Shown here in pieces: positions 35,401 through 49,300 of a stretch of 64,000 nucleotides of DNA (its first letter is position 1; every line of letters begins with the position of its first letter). The position numbers were made by a program, and so were the translations under genes. The notes under the pieces were generated by a model. That model was not told the DNA's origin and made no database searches. It was given only the letters and a program-made list of their open reading frames with translations. This stretch comes from Cercis canadensis (taxonomy: Eukaryota > Streptophyta > Magnoliopsida > Fabales > Fabaceae), in assembly GCA_003255065.1 (NCBI GenBank), contig QAOA01008661.1, positions 62,001-126,000 on the forward strand, in the 5' to 3' direction.

Positions 35401-38014
35401 AAATGGTAAATGGTAATGAAAAAGAAGAAAAATATTAACCACTTCTTAATCTCAATAGTCACAATTTTTGTACCCAATAACCACTTCTTAATCTCAAGGT
35501 TTGGGTTGGAAATTCATTTTGGGCTTAAAAAGTAAAGCTGGGAAGTCCAAGTAACTTAAGAAACCGGTTGCTGCATTGAAACTTCATAACATTTCTGCTT
35601 TGAACTTTTTCTTTTAAAGCCCACTTCTCACTTCTCAGACTTCATTTTGGAGGGAGCAGTATTAAGCCCCTATTCGCAGCAAGTGGTTCTTTGATCTATG
35701 GATGATGATATGATATTAACTAATGCAAACTTGTTATAGAAATGCTTATGTTAATCAATGTAGACGACCTTCATAAAAGGAGCATCATATTATTATATAA
35801 AACTAATAAAAAGTCATTTTTTTTTTTTACGAGTAAAATTATTTATAGTTATTGTACTCGCTTCCTTTCTTCAACTACTTTTTCTATTTCTTTTATCTCT
35901 TTTCACTGGTCTGATTTATTTGTTTAAATATATGCACATGTGTTGCACAGGTTACAACTAGTTTCATGTATTAATTGAAGACTTTGATGAAGTAATAAGG
36001 TCTAGAAACTACATAATGTTTTTCTTTTCTTTTGAAGAAAAAGAACAAGATGGAAGACAAATCCGAAAGTTTAAGCAAGTTTTAAACCAACATTTTTCTA
36101 AAATTCAAATGCTTTCCTAATTGATACAAGATTCACTCTTGTCAAATCTATCGAGTTCCACAGGTCAAATTATCAAATGATATACAAAACTCGTGACTTG
36201 AGAGTTGAGACACATTGTGTTGGCTAAAATTATATACCGATGACTTCAATATTTGTTAAGGACATAAAAAAAAGGAGTAACAATAAATATATTTAGTAAA
36301 CTTTAAAAGTCAAAAATACAAAAAAGGTAAACAAAAAAAAAAAAAGCACAAAGAAGAATAAGAAGAACGCTATTTTTTATACAAGCCATTGACATTAGAA
36401 GTAGCTTATACTAAATTGAATTAATTAACGTTAGACTAGCCCTTGACAGTGCACTGTGAAGGTCATTGATGAGACAGATACCAGCCCTTCAGATTAATTA
36501 CATCTTCAGAGAAGGTAATCGAAAGTGCAAATTGCTTGGCGAAGCAGGGTCTTCAACTTCATGAAGACTTAGTTATTTTACATTTATGCGGTTATTCCTC
36601 CTTTTGTATTATTATGTTGTAATGCAGCAACTCAGTTTCCAGACTTACTTCTCTTGAACATCTTTTATAATATTTCCTTTGCACAAACAAAAATTTTAAC
36701 TGACCATAAACTAAAAAGGCCTTTAATAATGCCTAGACGAGTTGACATTTCACTTTGTGATAATTTCATAGTTTACATCTGAAAGTCAAACTAAAAGAGA
36801 CAAAGCAACAAACCTAGAAGGCATCGTTAAATTAATTCAAGCTATTAAACTCAACACTCAGAGCTGAATTTCTTTCTCTTTTGACTTATCCATTAAACAA
36901 GTGAATACTTCAAGACAACATGCAGTTTTGCCATTTGATAAATGAGGCTGCAATTTAATATGGCAGAAGCAACAAAATGTGAGTTTTATCCGATGTCCTC
37001 ATGATATTGCAAGGTTCCTTCTGAAGCTAATCATCCATCCTAACGCTCATATGAAAACAAAAGCGAAAAAAGAAAAGAGGAAATCCAAACATACATAATG
37101 GTGCCCTCTAGTTTAGTTTATCTTAGATATAAAATTATTAGGAGAGGGTCATGTGTTCGAAGTATTGCTTTGACAAAAAAAAGGTTTTCAAAGCGCTAGC
37201 TCATTTGACAACAGATCTTGGAACAAGTATGGCTCATCCTTGTAGTACTGGATTATTAAAAAAAAAAATTATTTGATTCTTCTCCTAACAATTATTAAGA
37301 GAAGGCTAAAACATGATTTAGTAATTAATTTTTTTCCTAACTGTTAATTATATGTTCAGTTAATTCCATTTAACATCAATTAATTGATGTCCAATCCCTA
37401 TTAACTGAGAGGTAAATATCATTATATGATTTCGCCATTTTCTCAATATGTTCTATACGACCATAGTATCAATATATGTTTCTATTCGTTTTGGTGTATA
37501 ATATATATGTTCTATATTATACATCCTATCAGTGGACTGCACGTTTACGTATTTTAACATACAGTACCAGACGGCTTTCCCCTTTTTTCTTTTGGTATTT
37601 CTCTAACCTTTCTTTTATAATTAATTTTTTTCTTCTATTTGATAATGATTATGTTGATGAAAAGAAAATCTTATTGATTTTATTTGCTTCAGATTCAGAA
37701 AATTCTACATTGTAATTTTTGTTCATTTAATTAATTATTGATTAGAGATTCCTAACAAGCATTGTACAATGCACACGTTGTATCAGTCAATCTAACTGCG
37801 CTTCTAGCCAAATTCAGTCAAGTTAGTCTTGAAAAGTAAATTGAAAATATTTCTCGCCTAATTTTTCTGATGCAATTGTATTAACCCTATTTATCTTTCT
37901 GTTTGAGTACTTTCTCTTTAAGCTATTGGTACAATTTGCAATATCTTTCTAATATTAGAACAATACTAAACCAATTTAAAGTAAATTTAATATAATCAAA
38001 CAAAATAAACTAGT

Positions 38015-38200
38015 ACCAACAAACGATTAGTTCAACTGGTAGTAAATTGAGTCTTAGGTGTGTGTTATTGACTGTGGTCGAGGTCGGGTTCAAGATCCAA
38101 TGAGAATATTGTTGAGAGAAAAAAAAATTATAATTGCTCTAATCTTTGAACGAGATTAGTCTCACACCCAATTGAGTAAAATGAAAATACTCGTAGTATT
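38015..38200 (+). mobile_element. Possible tRNA-derived SINE
   Basis: TTAGTTCAACTGGTAG (about 38029-38044) resembles a pol III A box. GGTCGGGTTCAAGATCC (about 38083-38099) resembles a B box at a tRNA-like distance. An A-rich stretch follows. It falls in the part of unit 2 that has no counterpart in unit 1, as expected for a later insertion. Imperfect CTAGTA(C/A)-type words flank it, but no clean target duplication was found. Confidence 0.4.
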
Positions 38201-41200
38201 AACAAAAGAAAAAACAAAACAAACTAGTAAAATTAATTTCACGAAAAACAAAAAGACTAGTAAAATGTAATGCATGAGCTAACGCTTACTGTTGTCAACA
38301 TTTTCGGCTGCACTAGTTAGTAGTTAGAGTCATACAAACATAAAATCTTCAAAAAATTGATAATTTTTTAAAATTTTAAATATTATTGAGCAATTCTCAT
38401 TTCTTATTAAGCTGCACGATGAAGCCATGCAGACCCTTTAATCAACTTGCATCTAATATAATCATGACTATATATATATATATATATATGTTAATACGGG
38501 CCAATAAATCTCCCTAAATCCTAATAAGTCCAAAACACAGCACTAATCAGCTTTTGTTGTGAGATACCAAGCCATAAAAATTTCATAAACCTTCATCAAT
38601 AAAAATATTTTATTTTGTATTTTCTAGACTGGTGTTCTTCTTTTGTCCTTTTCAGACGAATAGTGCATATTGATTTATTTTTCTCTTTCAGTTAAACTCT
38701 CGCATTTATCTTTAATTGAACAATATTAAACTTCAGATTAGGGCTAGCATCATTTGTCAATTTAATGAAATTAAGAGATGGTGTTGATATAACAGTAGTG
38801 TAAAATGATCACAAATAATAGTTTAGGTGATCATGCATTCGCCTTTAAGATTAGGGAATTTTCAAATTTTTAATTGATTGGCTCGATTCTTGCTGGTGAT
38901 CATTAATTTGTAGATAGTCATCAACGTATAGAGAAGGATTAAAATATCAAAGCTACAGTACATAGTTTCCTGTTTTGGTCATGCATGGATGATTCCTCTT
39001 GTACATAGCACTTAACCAATATGAGAATCTGCAATCTGTACTGGCAAATCTGGTGACCCATGCTTTTTGTTGAGGATTAGATTTTATTTGACCTCTAATT
39101 AAATTTAATCTGCACATAACTTCCAATATTTCTATTTTAATTATATATAGCTAGATACCATGCTTTGATACATATTTTGTCTGAATAGCACTTGTTTATT
39201 TAAATAAATTAGTTATCAACGATAAATTAAAATTCATATATTGCTCATGGCAAGTTTAAAAATCAAATTAAAGATTTAACTAAAAGATGGAGAAATTTGT
39301 TAGATAAGTACCTTGGGACTCTTTTTTAATTAAAAATTTGTCCGAAAATTTATTATACTATTTGAATATACTATAATTGAGCTCTACAAACTTATAGATA
39401 AGAGTTATATATGATATTGAACAAAGTGGGAATTATATGTGATATCTGCCAGTCGATGACTTCTAAGAAATAAAAATTGGTTTTTCAGATGAAAGATTTA
39501 CTTAAGAGAGAAATAAATTTATAATATGTTTTTCGGACCACTGATTTGTTAATTTATTAAAGATACATATAATATATGATTAACCACCAAATGAGGAATG
39601 AACTTAATATAATTGATACCCCAAAGTGTAGGACAATTTCTACTTCCAAAGGGTATTTAATTCTTTTCTTCTTTTTCCTTTTTTGGGATGCAAGGGGAAT
39701 CAAAATTTAAATATCCATTAAAAATTTTATATTAGTATTATATAAAAAAAATTATATTAGTAAAGGTCAAATATACGATATATTATACAAAAACTAATAA
39801 ATATATGTATAAAAAATTATGATTATTGAGTAGGAGATACATACATACATATATATATATATAGGGGTTTTGCAATAATTAGAACTTTTAGTTGTCATAA
39901 TGGTATAAATTATAGAATAAGAGGAAAAGAATATATTTATAAGAAAGTATCTGATTTCTTTAAAATAAAGAAACTTCTATGGAAAAGCAGTAACTGATGC
40001 AAAAATCTAGTTAGATATAAGCATAAAAGTTTTATTTGTTTTTTCCATATTGTTCCTGTTCGATCTCTATATGCTATATAATTAAAATGGGAGAGACTTC
40101 AACATGACAAAATGGAGGAACTAATAATGAAATCAAGTTAATTTATTTTAAGAAGATGAGTACAATATCGAAGAAAATGATGTGGTAATACTTTGTCATG
40201 ATATTTTAGCATTATTCTTCTTATACTGCATGATTCCTAGTTAGTGATCATGGATAACACACAATTTGAATGTTAAACTTGTTAATTACAAACTAATCAA
40301 AGCTCTCACAGAAATTCGTTAATGCATTAACGTTTCTCATGCAGGGAAAAGAATAGCAATGAACACATTATGCAAAATTCAAATATGTAGAATCAAACGT
40401 AAGATTTTCTATGAAGGGTTTTGTCTTGTAAATTATTTAATGGTCAAAAATGGCTAACCAGATGCCAGCTTCTTTTCATGATATTCTCCATAAAACTCTA
40501 TTCAAATAAAACATATATGTATCTCTATTAATTTGTCCGTGTTACGGTTGTTAATTACCCCAAAACAATAAGCATATACTTATTATATTATTAATATATT
40601 AATCTAATATATACTCGCATGCAAGGAAGAAAATCAGATTTTGAAAGGGTTTTTCTATGCTTTTAAGCATTTATAAAGGAATTAACAACTATAACTTTTG
40701 GAATGATATATAAGATATGATTCCTTTATCAAAAGTTGTACTTTCAACTATATATATTTATTGGTAATCTGGCTCATTAACTTTGAAATGCACAACCATG
40801 GGAATCTTTCATGTTTTTGACTCAGTTCCAGATTGCTGATTTTAATGGATGACTGTAATATGAAACTTGATTTTCCTTTCTCTTTAATTTGAGTTCTGTC
40901 ATAAGCCATTAGGGGTGATTGCGATTAATTTGTGAATTGTGAGTGGGGAAAGAAGAAAGCTAAACTCTCTGTATTTGACATGCCAGCTGATCATCTGAGT
41001 TGGGAAGCAAAGATTTTACGCGTAAACTCAAGCGTGAAAATCGGCGGTATCATTGGAGGTGCTTCTAGAAAATTCATATAACTTAAACACACCACTTTTT
41101 TTTTTTTTTTTTTNTTTTTTCATCTTCTTGTCCTAAATACTTCCATTTTTGTGTAAGTCACTTGTCACTTTGCTGATTTGAGAATGGGACACTTTTTGGC

Positions 41201-42281
41201 TTCAAATTAATTGTATTCTAAAAACTTGCCTTTTCTAGTGACTTAACCGATATGGTTTCAATTTTTTTTTAATACACTATAATATATATTTCACGCATTG
41301 CTTTATATGATATATGTTTTTTCGTTCCATCCCTATATTTCATAGTACCAAAGTGTGTATGTGCGAGCCTGCAAACCATGCTGAACAATGTATTCGTCAA
41401 GTTTAACTTTAAGTCTTTACACTTTCTCACTTACTTGGGAACAGGAAGACTAACGCTGATTGCACTATATAATTAATTTGCAAGCCATTCCACCTTAATT
41501 TAATTAAAAGGAAATAAGTTTAGATGATGCATGCCACCTAAATCACTTTTGGATATGATTAAGGGAGTCAAATTTAACGGAGTAACATTTAAAGAGGTTA
41601 ATGAGAGTGTAAACATTAATCTGCTTACATAGAGGGTAATAGTCGTTACTCCATTAAAATTAAAAATTACCCATGGTTTATTTATGCAATGAAACATACA
41701 TAAAGAAAATAAAATTTATTCTCTTAAATGTTACTCCTTTTACTCTCTATCAAACATATCCTAAAGGTAAAAACTTGGTGTAATTGTGAAAGTGAACATG
41801 TAATAAGTGATTAGGTGAAAGATGTAATAAGTAATTAGGTGCACAATCACATATTTGATTCATTAATTTGTTAAGGCTAGAGCAGCAGTTTCTTTGTGAA
41901 TCCCTTAGATTAGCCTGGACAGCAGTAACCCTAGTGTTTGCAAGTCGTATACCACTTGACTTCACTATTAATTTGAGCATCGATCAGAGTATAACCACCT
42001 GTGCATGCTTGTAGTCAATTTGCCCGTTGAGGTCTTGGATTTTAGTTCTAAGGTTGCATCATGGTACGTACGCAGTAATTAACTATGTTTATTCAACCCA
42101 AATAGATTAAGTAGACGGCCAATCAACCATCTTCTAACAAACTTAGCATTAATTAAACTGCTCTGCTAATTTCTGAAACTGATAAACTCGGTAAGAAGAA
42201 GATTCTGCAAAACATAGGTTAGCAGAATCTTAACAACAAAAACTGAGTTGAAGAGAATGCGGTAGGATTTTGGCATCACCG

Positions 42282-42367
42282 GAGGGGACAAGGATCCAGT
42301 TCGTGGATAATACTGTTTAGTTACAATTAGGTTTAAGAATGTCAGAGTCAGACAAATCACCACGATC
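42282..42367 (+). promoter_or_regulatory. Conserved promoter block of bHLH copy 2
   Basis: Counterpart of 32395-32480, with the same GGAGGGGACAAGGATCCAGT start and ATCACCACGATCT end at an equivalent distance from the ATG. Confidence 0.5.
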
Positions 42368-42726
42368 TCAAGCCCTCCTACTAGTTGACGTCATTTTCAT
42401 TCTGTCTAACAATAATTCTTATATCATAGTCATGTTTCATAATTGACAGGTGTAATTCCATTTTTCTCTCTACCAAATCTCATTCTCACTCTTACTCGCC
42501 AATATTTGACTTTTTATTTTTTTTTTCTCCCGGGTTTCATGCTTATGATTCACCAATATTTGACTCACCTGGCCCTGTAAAGGTTAACACTTTAATGCAA
42601 ATCAAGTACTTGCACTGGATCAAGGACTTGTGACTTAGTCAGACTAATTATTGGCAATTATGCAAAATTAGATCTTTCTGCATAGATGAATTCAATCCCT
42701 TTGTCGCAATAGTCCTACTTGTTGGG

Positions 42727-42734
42727 TATAAATA
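42727..42734 (+). promoter_or_regulatory. TATA box of bHLH copy 2
   Basis: TATAAATA in the context TTGTTGGGTATAAATA, 107 bases upstream of the ATG and followed by TGAGCTCACTTTTC as in copy 1. Confidence 0.7.
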
Positions 42735-42833
42735 CCACCTGAGCTCACTTTTCGTTTCAAGCATTGAAAAAATTCAGCCAACACTTAAAAAACTAGAGCA
42801 CCCTTCTCTGTGATAGACCTCCAAAGAAAGAAA

Positions 42834-44348
42834 ATGGAGTCTGCAGGGTGCATTTCTGAAGAATGGGGTTCCCTTAGTGGATTCAACATAGCTGAGGAAG
42901 CTGATTTCATGACCCAGTTGCTTGGTGACTGTTCAGTCCAAAATGAGCTATATGGAAATTCCAATTTGGGATTTTCATCTTCATTTTTCCCTGGCCATGA
43001 ATCCACAATAGTGAGCGTGACAGGCATCAATAACACTTCCTTTGATCCTTCAAAACCTGATAATAGTACTAACTTTTTCTGTTTCTCACAAGGGAGTAGT
43101 TGCAGTGGTGGTAGTAGTACCACAAGTAGTGAAAACTATTTCTCCAGTGACTATTACCCAGTTCAGGCAACTAACATTGGCTCCATATTCACGGGTTTTT
43201 GCGTAGGGGATGCCAAAATTAGCCCTTGTAGTGTTCAAGGCAATGACCATTTAAGCCAACAGATAAATGAAAACATTAATGAAGAGTCAGGGGTTCTTCT
43301 TGCTGACAAGAATTTGCAGGCTAGCAGAGAATGTAAAATGCTAGTTTCTGAACCTGCACAAGACCATAAAAGCAACAATCTGGAGAACTCAGGAAAAAGA
43401 TCTAGGAGCTCAATAGAGGTAAGATAATACAAAATCTTCTTCTAAATTTGTGGGTTTATTGAACGCATCTTTTTAATTAATCATGTGGGTTTCTCATCAT
43501 GATTGGTTATGCAGGTTGCAAAGAACAAGAAAAATGTTAAATCAAAGAAGAATGGAAAGTCTGCCTCTATAAGCAACAACGAAGAGGATAGAAGCCCTGG
43601 CCTTCAGGGACAGAGCTCAAGCAGTGGCAGCTCAGAGGATGAATCCAATGCTTCTCAGGAGCTAAATGGAGGGGCTCCTTCAAGTGTGACCCCAAAAGGT
43701 GCTGCAGCTCTCAAGTTGAATGGTAAATTAACAGCAACTAGAGGTCCTGCCACTGACCCACAGAGCATCTATGCTAAAGTAAGTTCCCTGCAAAGGGCAT
43801 TTCCATCAATTATGGTGCTAGTAAATTTTTTATGTTTTCATCAATTTTCTTGATGAGATATCTAAAAGGTATTTCTCCTTACATTTTGCAGAGAAGAAGA
43901 GAAAGAATAAATGAAAGATTGAGAATCCTACAGAACCTTGTCCCCAATGGAACTAAGGTAGCTTTCTCAATGGCAGTCCAACTATATCACTATACAATTG
44001 GTTAAGATTCTCAAAGTTCTCAGGTTCACTTCCTTTGTGAATTGTAGGTTGATATTAGCACCATGCTTGAGGAAGCTGTCCAATATGTGAAGCTTTTACA
44101 GCTCCAAATTAAGGTAACAACAGATGAAATCTTCCTTACAATTCATATTAATGTTAGTACTTCACAGCAGCAACAATTTCAATCTTTGCTCTTCTTTTGA
44201 AAACATAGAGATTAACCCACTATTTCATGTTTTGATTTAATTTTTACAGCTTCTGAGCTCTGATGATCTATGGATGTATGCTCCAATTGCTTACAACGGA
44301 ATGAACATTGGACTAGACCTCAATATCAGCCCAACCAAACAACCATAG
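42834..44348 (+). CDS. RSL-class bHLH transcription factor, copy 2
   Basis: Five exons with the same phases as copy 1: 42834-43418, 43515-43778, 43892-43957, 44048-44113 and 44250-44348, giving 359 residues. The bHLH domain is at about 281-329 ([35 protein letters not shown]), followed by the RSL class II tail [18 protein letters not shown]. Exons 3-5 differ from copy 1 in only a few residues (S/N in the loop, F/L in helix 2). Exon 1 differs by many substitutions and several indels, including loss and gain of Ser/Asn-rich segments. The frame is intact and the TATA box retained, so it is probably functional. Role as for copy 1: transcription factor of the root-hair growth class. Confidence 0.92.
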
Positions 44349-44866
44349 GAAATGCATACTACATAGAGAATAGCAATAAAAGAGGACACAGCAATTTATT
44401 ACCTGAAGCTGCCGTTTTCTGATGTTTTTGTCTTGTTCATTTCTAAGAATGACACTGAATCCTGCGGAAGTATGGCCAAAAGGCAAGAGTAAAGAGCCAA
44501 AAAGACTTCAATTTTAGTTGATGTCATGGCTCCTTATGGGAAGTGATCAACAGCGGATAATTGTATTAGATTTCACTAATCTAGAGTCATTGGCATCTTA
44601 TGCTATATAATTTATTGATGATTTTGAAAGTAGTTTGCAGTTCAAAGATAGAGTCTCAGATGAATTTTCTGCAAGAAATGACCAATAAGCTTAGCTAAAT
44701 CTATAATATGGGTTAACAGTTTGTCGAAGTGGAGAATTATATACATCTCCAAAGAAAAATGTAGAGAAATATACAAGGGCAAGTTGTCTGGTGAAATTAA
44801 TATTCTCTATTTTTTGGGTGGATTAAATTATGCATATTTGATAACGATGCCTATGCAAATTATGTT

Positions 44867-46366
44867 GCTTCAAGATAGTAATTTATTGGCAAAAAATAAA
44901 ATGGTTGTTGGTTTCATTTTTCTTTTCCTTTTTGCTAATAACATAATTATTATTTTTTTGTTGTGGCTGATGCTAATAACACCAAGAAGCAAAGAGCTAT
45001 TAAGGTTGTTGGGCTGGTGGGTTTCATCTCATGAGCTTCGGGTCCTCCCCCTGTGTTCCCTTTTGGGAAGGGGTTAGGCATGCGTGCGTTTTGGTTTGAC
45101 CTAAATTAGATATTATGCTATGATAAAAAAAAAAAAAAAAAAAAAGATTATATATTATGTTGAGGAAACAAAGTAAAGATAGTGTTTCTGTTATGAAGAT
45201 CAATTTATAGAAGGTGAACGTATCTCAGTTGGAAAATCAGTTTCCTCTGGGAAGGGGGGAAGTTAATTTTATGTAAGTTAAACAAGGGCTCTGAAAATGA
45301 TCATTTGACATGTATTAAGAATCCAGCTCATTGATCTCTTATAATTTGTGCCAATAGTATAACCTAAAGTGCTCATTCGGGTGAATTTAGGAGAAATTAT
45401 AATTTTTTTGAAGATTAAAGTGTTCCTAATTTATCTCTAATTTAAGATTAGAGTCCTTAAATTTAAGATTAATAAAGTCACATGACCAGCATATGATATT
45501 TCCATCCATTGACTAACGGAAAGGATTTTTTCACAAATTATGAAGTTTAGGAATTTTATGTACGGTTTTTCTTTAAAGATTTTTCGCACATAAAATAATG
45601 TTCCTTCTCTATCAAAGAAAGCTCAAAAGAACAGAACATCGTTCTTTTTCCCCTTGGATTTTGAGAAAGACTGACTCATTAGTCAGTAACTGATCCGTTT
45701 AATCTTCATACAGGGCCAAGTATATATCTTTCGCCTATAAGAGTCCTTAGAATTAATGAGTGATCAAGTGTGTACCTCACAAACACATTTCAATTATGCA
45801 AGTGATGATACTAATCCAGTTGTTCCAATAAAAAAGCACTAAAACGTATCAATTCTCATCTCAAGGAATGCGATTTGATGCTGAGTGAGAGAATGGCCAC
45901 TCAAATAAGTTCATTGTCATACTTGCGAGAAGCATTATACAAAATAAGCCCCCAACCCCTTCTATTTCCTTCAAATTAATCTGAAAAAAGACCCTTCAAA
46001 TAGAAAGTCTACTCCACAAAACAATGAAATAAAATTAGGATGTTAACTTAGGCCTGTACCGAAAAAGCACGATAAGTTACACTCTTACCAAATGTACAAC
46101 AAGATGTCTCGTAAACAGAAATCCTAAAATCTATAGTAAAATTCCTCAGTCTGCCCTAAAATTCAGCCCTTCCAGTTTATAGCATACTACATTCCCAATT
46201 AAAAAAACACAGGGCGACTTTCTACTTCTGGATATTTTATTGTCCATATGATACAGTCTAATATGATTTGATACACATAATTCTGAACGGCTCAAAAAGG
46301 ACATGGAGAAAGCCATATCCATGTTGCATGCCATGAGATCCCCAACAGATAGTGAAGTTTTCCCTT
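44867..46366. other. Intergenic between bHLH copy 2 and VSR gene
   Basis: Unique flank beyond the duplication. A stretch at about 44985-45120 of higher GC (GGGCTGGTGGGTTTCATC, GGGTCCTCCCCCTGTG) ends in a poly-A run (about 45126-45145). This could be a retroposon 3' end, but I could not find a clear target duplication or coding sequence. The VSR 3' UTR lies at the right end. Confidence 0.45.
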
Positions 46367-49300
46367 TCATGCTCTTTCATCATTAACATGATTTGGAACT
46401 TCAGCTTGGCTGTCCAAGGGCATATACTGTGCCATGATAGCTCTGATTTCAGAGTCCATGTATGACTATAAAACCACCAACAAAAACAAAAAACCAGTAA
46501 ATTTTTACCCAATTAAACACAATTAAAGTTATATGGATGGGGGAAATGAATTACAGGAGCTGAAAATAATTGATGAAAGTGCCATCTATAGCAAATTTCA
46601 GGGCATTTTTAGGTCATAGACTATACATATTCTCCAATTTGGATTTTCAGCAGAAGAAGTCTAGCTGATTTTGAATGTCATGGATTTTCTTCCAAGAACA
46701 GCCTACTATAGTGCTATAAAAATTCAGTAACAAAGTATCTAATAATATCACCAAACTAAAAAGAAACAAGCTTACCCTTATTCTATATTTGTACACAAGA
46801 TATGCTCCACCAGCAGCCAAAACTAACCCAATCATAATGACCCAAAAAGCAGCCCAAGCAGATCTTCCCTGGCTGGCTGTCTTACCTGCAGATACCCAGT
46901 ACGGGACAGAAAAACAAGCATTATAGCAAGCATATTGACATTTATGTATAAGAGAAAATGTTACGTGTAATGGACTCACTTATGCAGGTATCATGATCCC
47001 TGATATACAGAAGATCCCCACTACAACTGCAGTCATAGCTCCCCCAGGTATTCTTGCAGGTACATTCAGGGCATTGACAAGCTTTCTTATCTTTGCATTC
47101 ATCAATATCTGTAAGGGTAAAGTAGGAGTTCAATTTCAGATTTTCATTTATGAAGATTTCTGGAAAACATTTTCAAGGTTTTCAATTCAGATTTCACATT
47201 TCAGCAAACATCATCAAGTTCACAATGCTCATTCAAAATAAGGATTAAAAATCTAAAAATTACTTCAGCAGTTCCACAAAATAATCTAAAAGGGTTCACA
47301 CCTCACCATCAAGAAAGGTTTCAATATAATATCAATTAAACTGTGGTTTATCCAAGCATATTTTATATAAAAAGTCAACATTTCACTTACTGTCCATAAA
47401 GAATCCAATTATTATGCAGGAGACAGTAATATGGCCCTCTATTTCAGTCATTTATATTGTCCTCAAGCATCAACTAATTGGGTTCAGAATGTTGTACACC
47501 AGGATTCTAGCTAAGCCAACGAAGATTTAAATAAACCCAAGCTCCAGAAGAGGCTACAATGATGGAGCGTGGAGGGAGTAGGCAATTTCAATCCATGCGT
47601 GCAGTGTCAACTAATAATGCAGTCATAGTACAAAACAGTAAATCATGGATCCCAATAGTGTTTCACACTATTGTTTGTGGGACACATTCAAGGATGAACA
47701 TGTTCTGTATTTGAAACAGGATCCAGGATTTACCTTTTTGTTTTGGATAACCTAAATATATCAATATCAATAAAGGAAATACATATCAGCATCTCTCACC
47801 TTCACAATTTTTGACACCATCGCCCTTGAATCCCACAGGACACTGGCATCTAACCTCTCCATTATCCTGTTCACAACAAACACCACAGTTTGTCATATTC
47901 CTTCTCTATGTGGTCACACAAACAATGGAGTTTCAACCATTATAAATTTGATGGAGACAAAATAAGCTCAGTGGAGACGGGTCAACAAACTCAAAAGTTA
48001 CTAACCGAACAAGCTGAAAATGCATGTCCATTCCGGGCCTCATGCCAACAACCTCCATTGTGAATTTTGCATCTCCCAGGCCCACTAGCTGCAAACCCAG
48101 AAGAGATTATAATTATGTATGAAATAAAAGAATAAAGGAATCACAAATGGTCTACACCTTAGATAGAGAGGAGGAGGAGGAGGAGGAGGAGGAGGAGGAG
48201 GCAGCTCACAGACTGCCCTTATTAAGAAGGACCATCACACCTACCTATCCAGCAAATTGATGGCAACAATACTAATAACGACACATCATGGACCACTCTA
48301 CTTTATTTAAGTACCCTTAATCAACTTGCAGAATAAAACGTGGTTTCATGTCACTAAATGCAGTTAAGTAACAGTTTCTTTGGTGTGTTTTTTTTTTTTT
48401 TTTCCCAAGTCAGGCAGTTATATATTCATGTGCATGTTTGATGAGAAAACCTTCTGATTAAAAATCTTTCAAAAGCAACCCGTTCATAACAGCATGGTAA
48501 ATCTAACCATCCAGCTTCGACCAACTAATTTAACTATGTACACAACAATTGACATAGAACTCTTATGCATAGCAGGTTAGGGAATTACAGGGGCAGCCCA
48601 CAGTGTTAGTGGTCAGATTATACTTTTTCTGTATACAGGCAAACTTAACAAGAGCATCAACTCCTGCTTCTTGCTTGCATTAATAATTATACTTAATAAG
48701 TTAATTAAGATGGAAGCGAGAATGCACAAACCCAATGCCAGATATTTTAGATTCCTAGTTTTTAGAAAATCTACACTCAAAAGTATCTGATATCACTTCT
48801 ATTTCTAGGAGTAGTAAACCATCATAAAAGTGAAGTAAGTCACCAGAAAAGCAATAAACACCAAATTAGAACTGACTTCCCATTGGCAATCCCATCGTGA
48901 CATGCTTAGTTATATTATAATTGTTCCTGATTATATTACTAACTTAAAATGGTCATTGACAAATTAAACATTCAGCATATTCTGTTTATTCAAAACTACT
49001 CAGATCATCATCCACATTGTTTAATATGCATGCTTCTACTTTCTTCGTTTCTTTTTCTTCCATTCCAAGTATCAAGCATGGAATTAGATAATATCCTAGT
49101 GAAATTTATGCAAACAGAAATGAAATGGTCAAGTATTTAACCTTGACAGGTAGTATAACCATCTCCTTTGAACTGCACACCGTCAACCATAGGGCATTCA
49201 CATACTCGCCCACGGAATGTATCCTGAACAAATATACACACATGTAAGTAAAGCTATAAATCTTAGAAGCTCCAGTTATCTAGTAATTTTCAGTACGAGA

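Larger units (their letters stand above)
35401..42833. other. Intergenic between ZFPL1 remnant and bHLH copy 2
   Basis: AT-rich intergenic DNA of unit 2, without a gene. It has many poly-A/T runs, an (AT)n at 38468-38489 and one N at 41114 inside a poly-T run. A possible SINE lies near 38020. The extra DNA relative to unit 1 (about 37.7-40.3 kb) has no identified origin. Confidence 0.55.
35139..44866. repeat. Segmental duplication, unit 2
   Basis: Second copy of the ZFPL1-3'-to-bHLH segment. It is longer than unit 1 because of extra DNA, mostly between about 37.7 and 40.3 kb, where no unit 1 match was seen. It ends after GCCTATGCAAA at about 44866, the same point where unit 1 stops at 35095; beyond that the flank is unique. 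Confidence 0.82.

Noticed and set aside
44985-45145. Retroposon-like 3' end with poly-A downstream of bHLH copy 2
   Set aside because: No clear target-site duplication, no coding similarity, no second copy in the window; could be ordinary intergenic DNA with a homopolymer.
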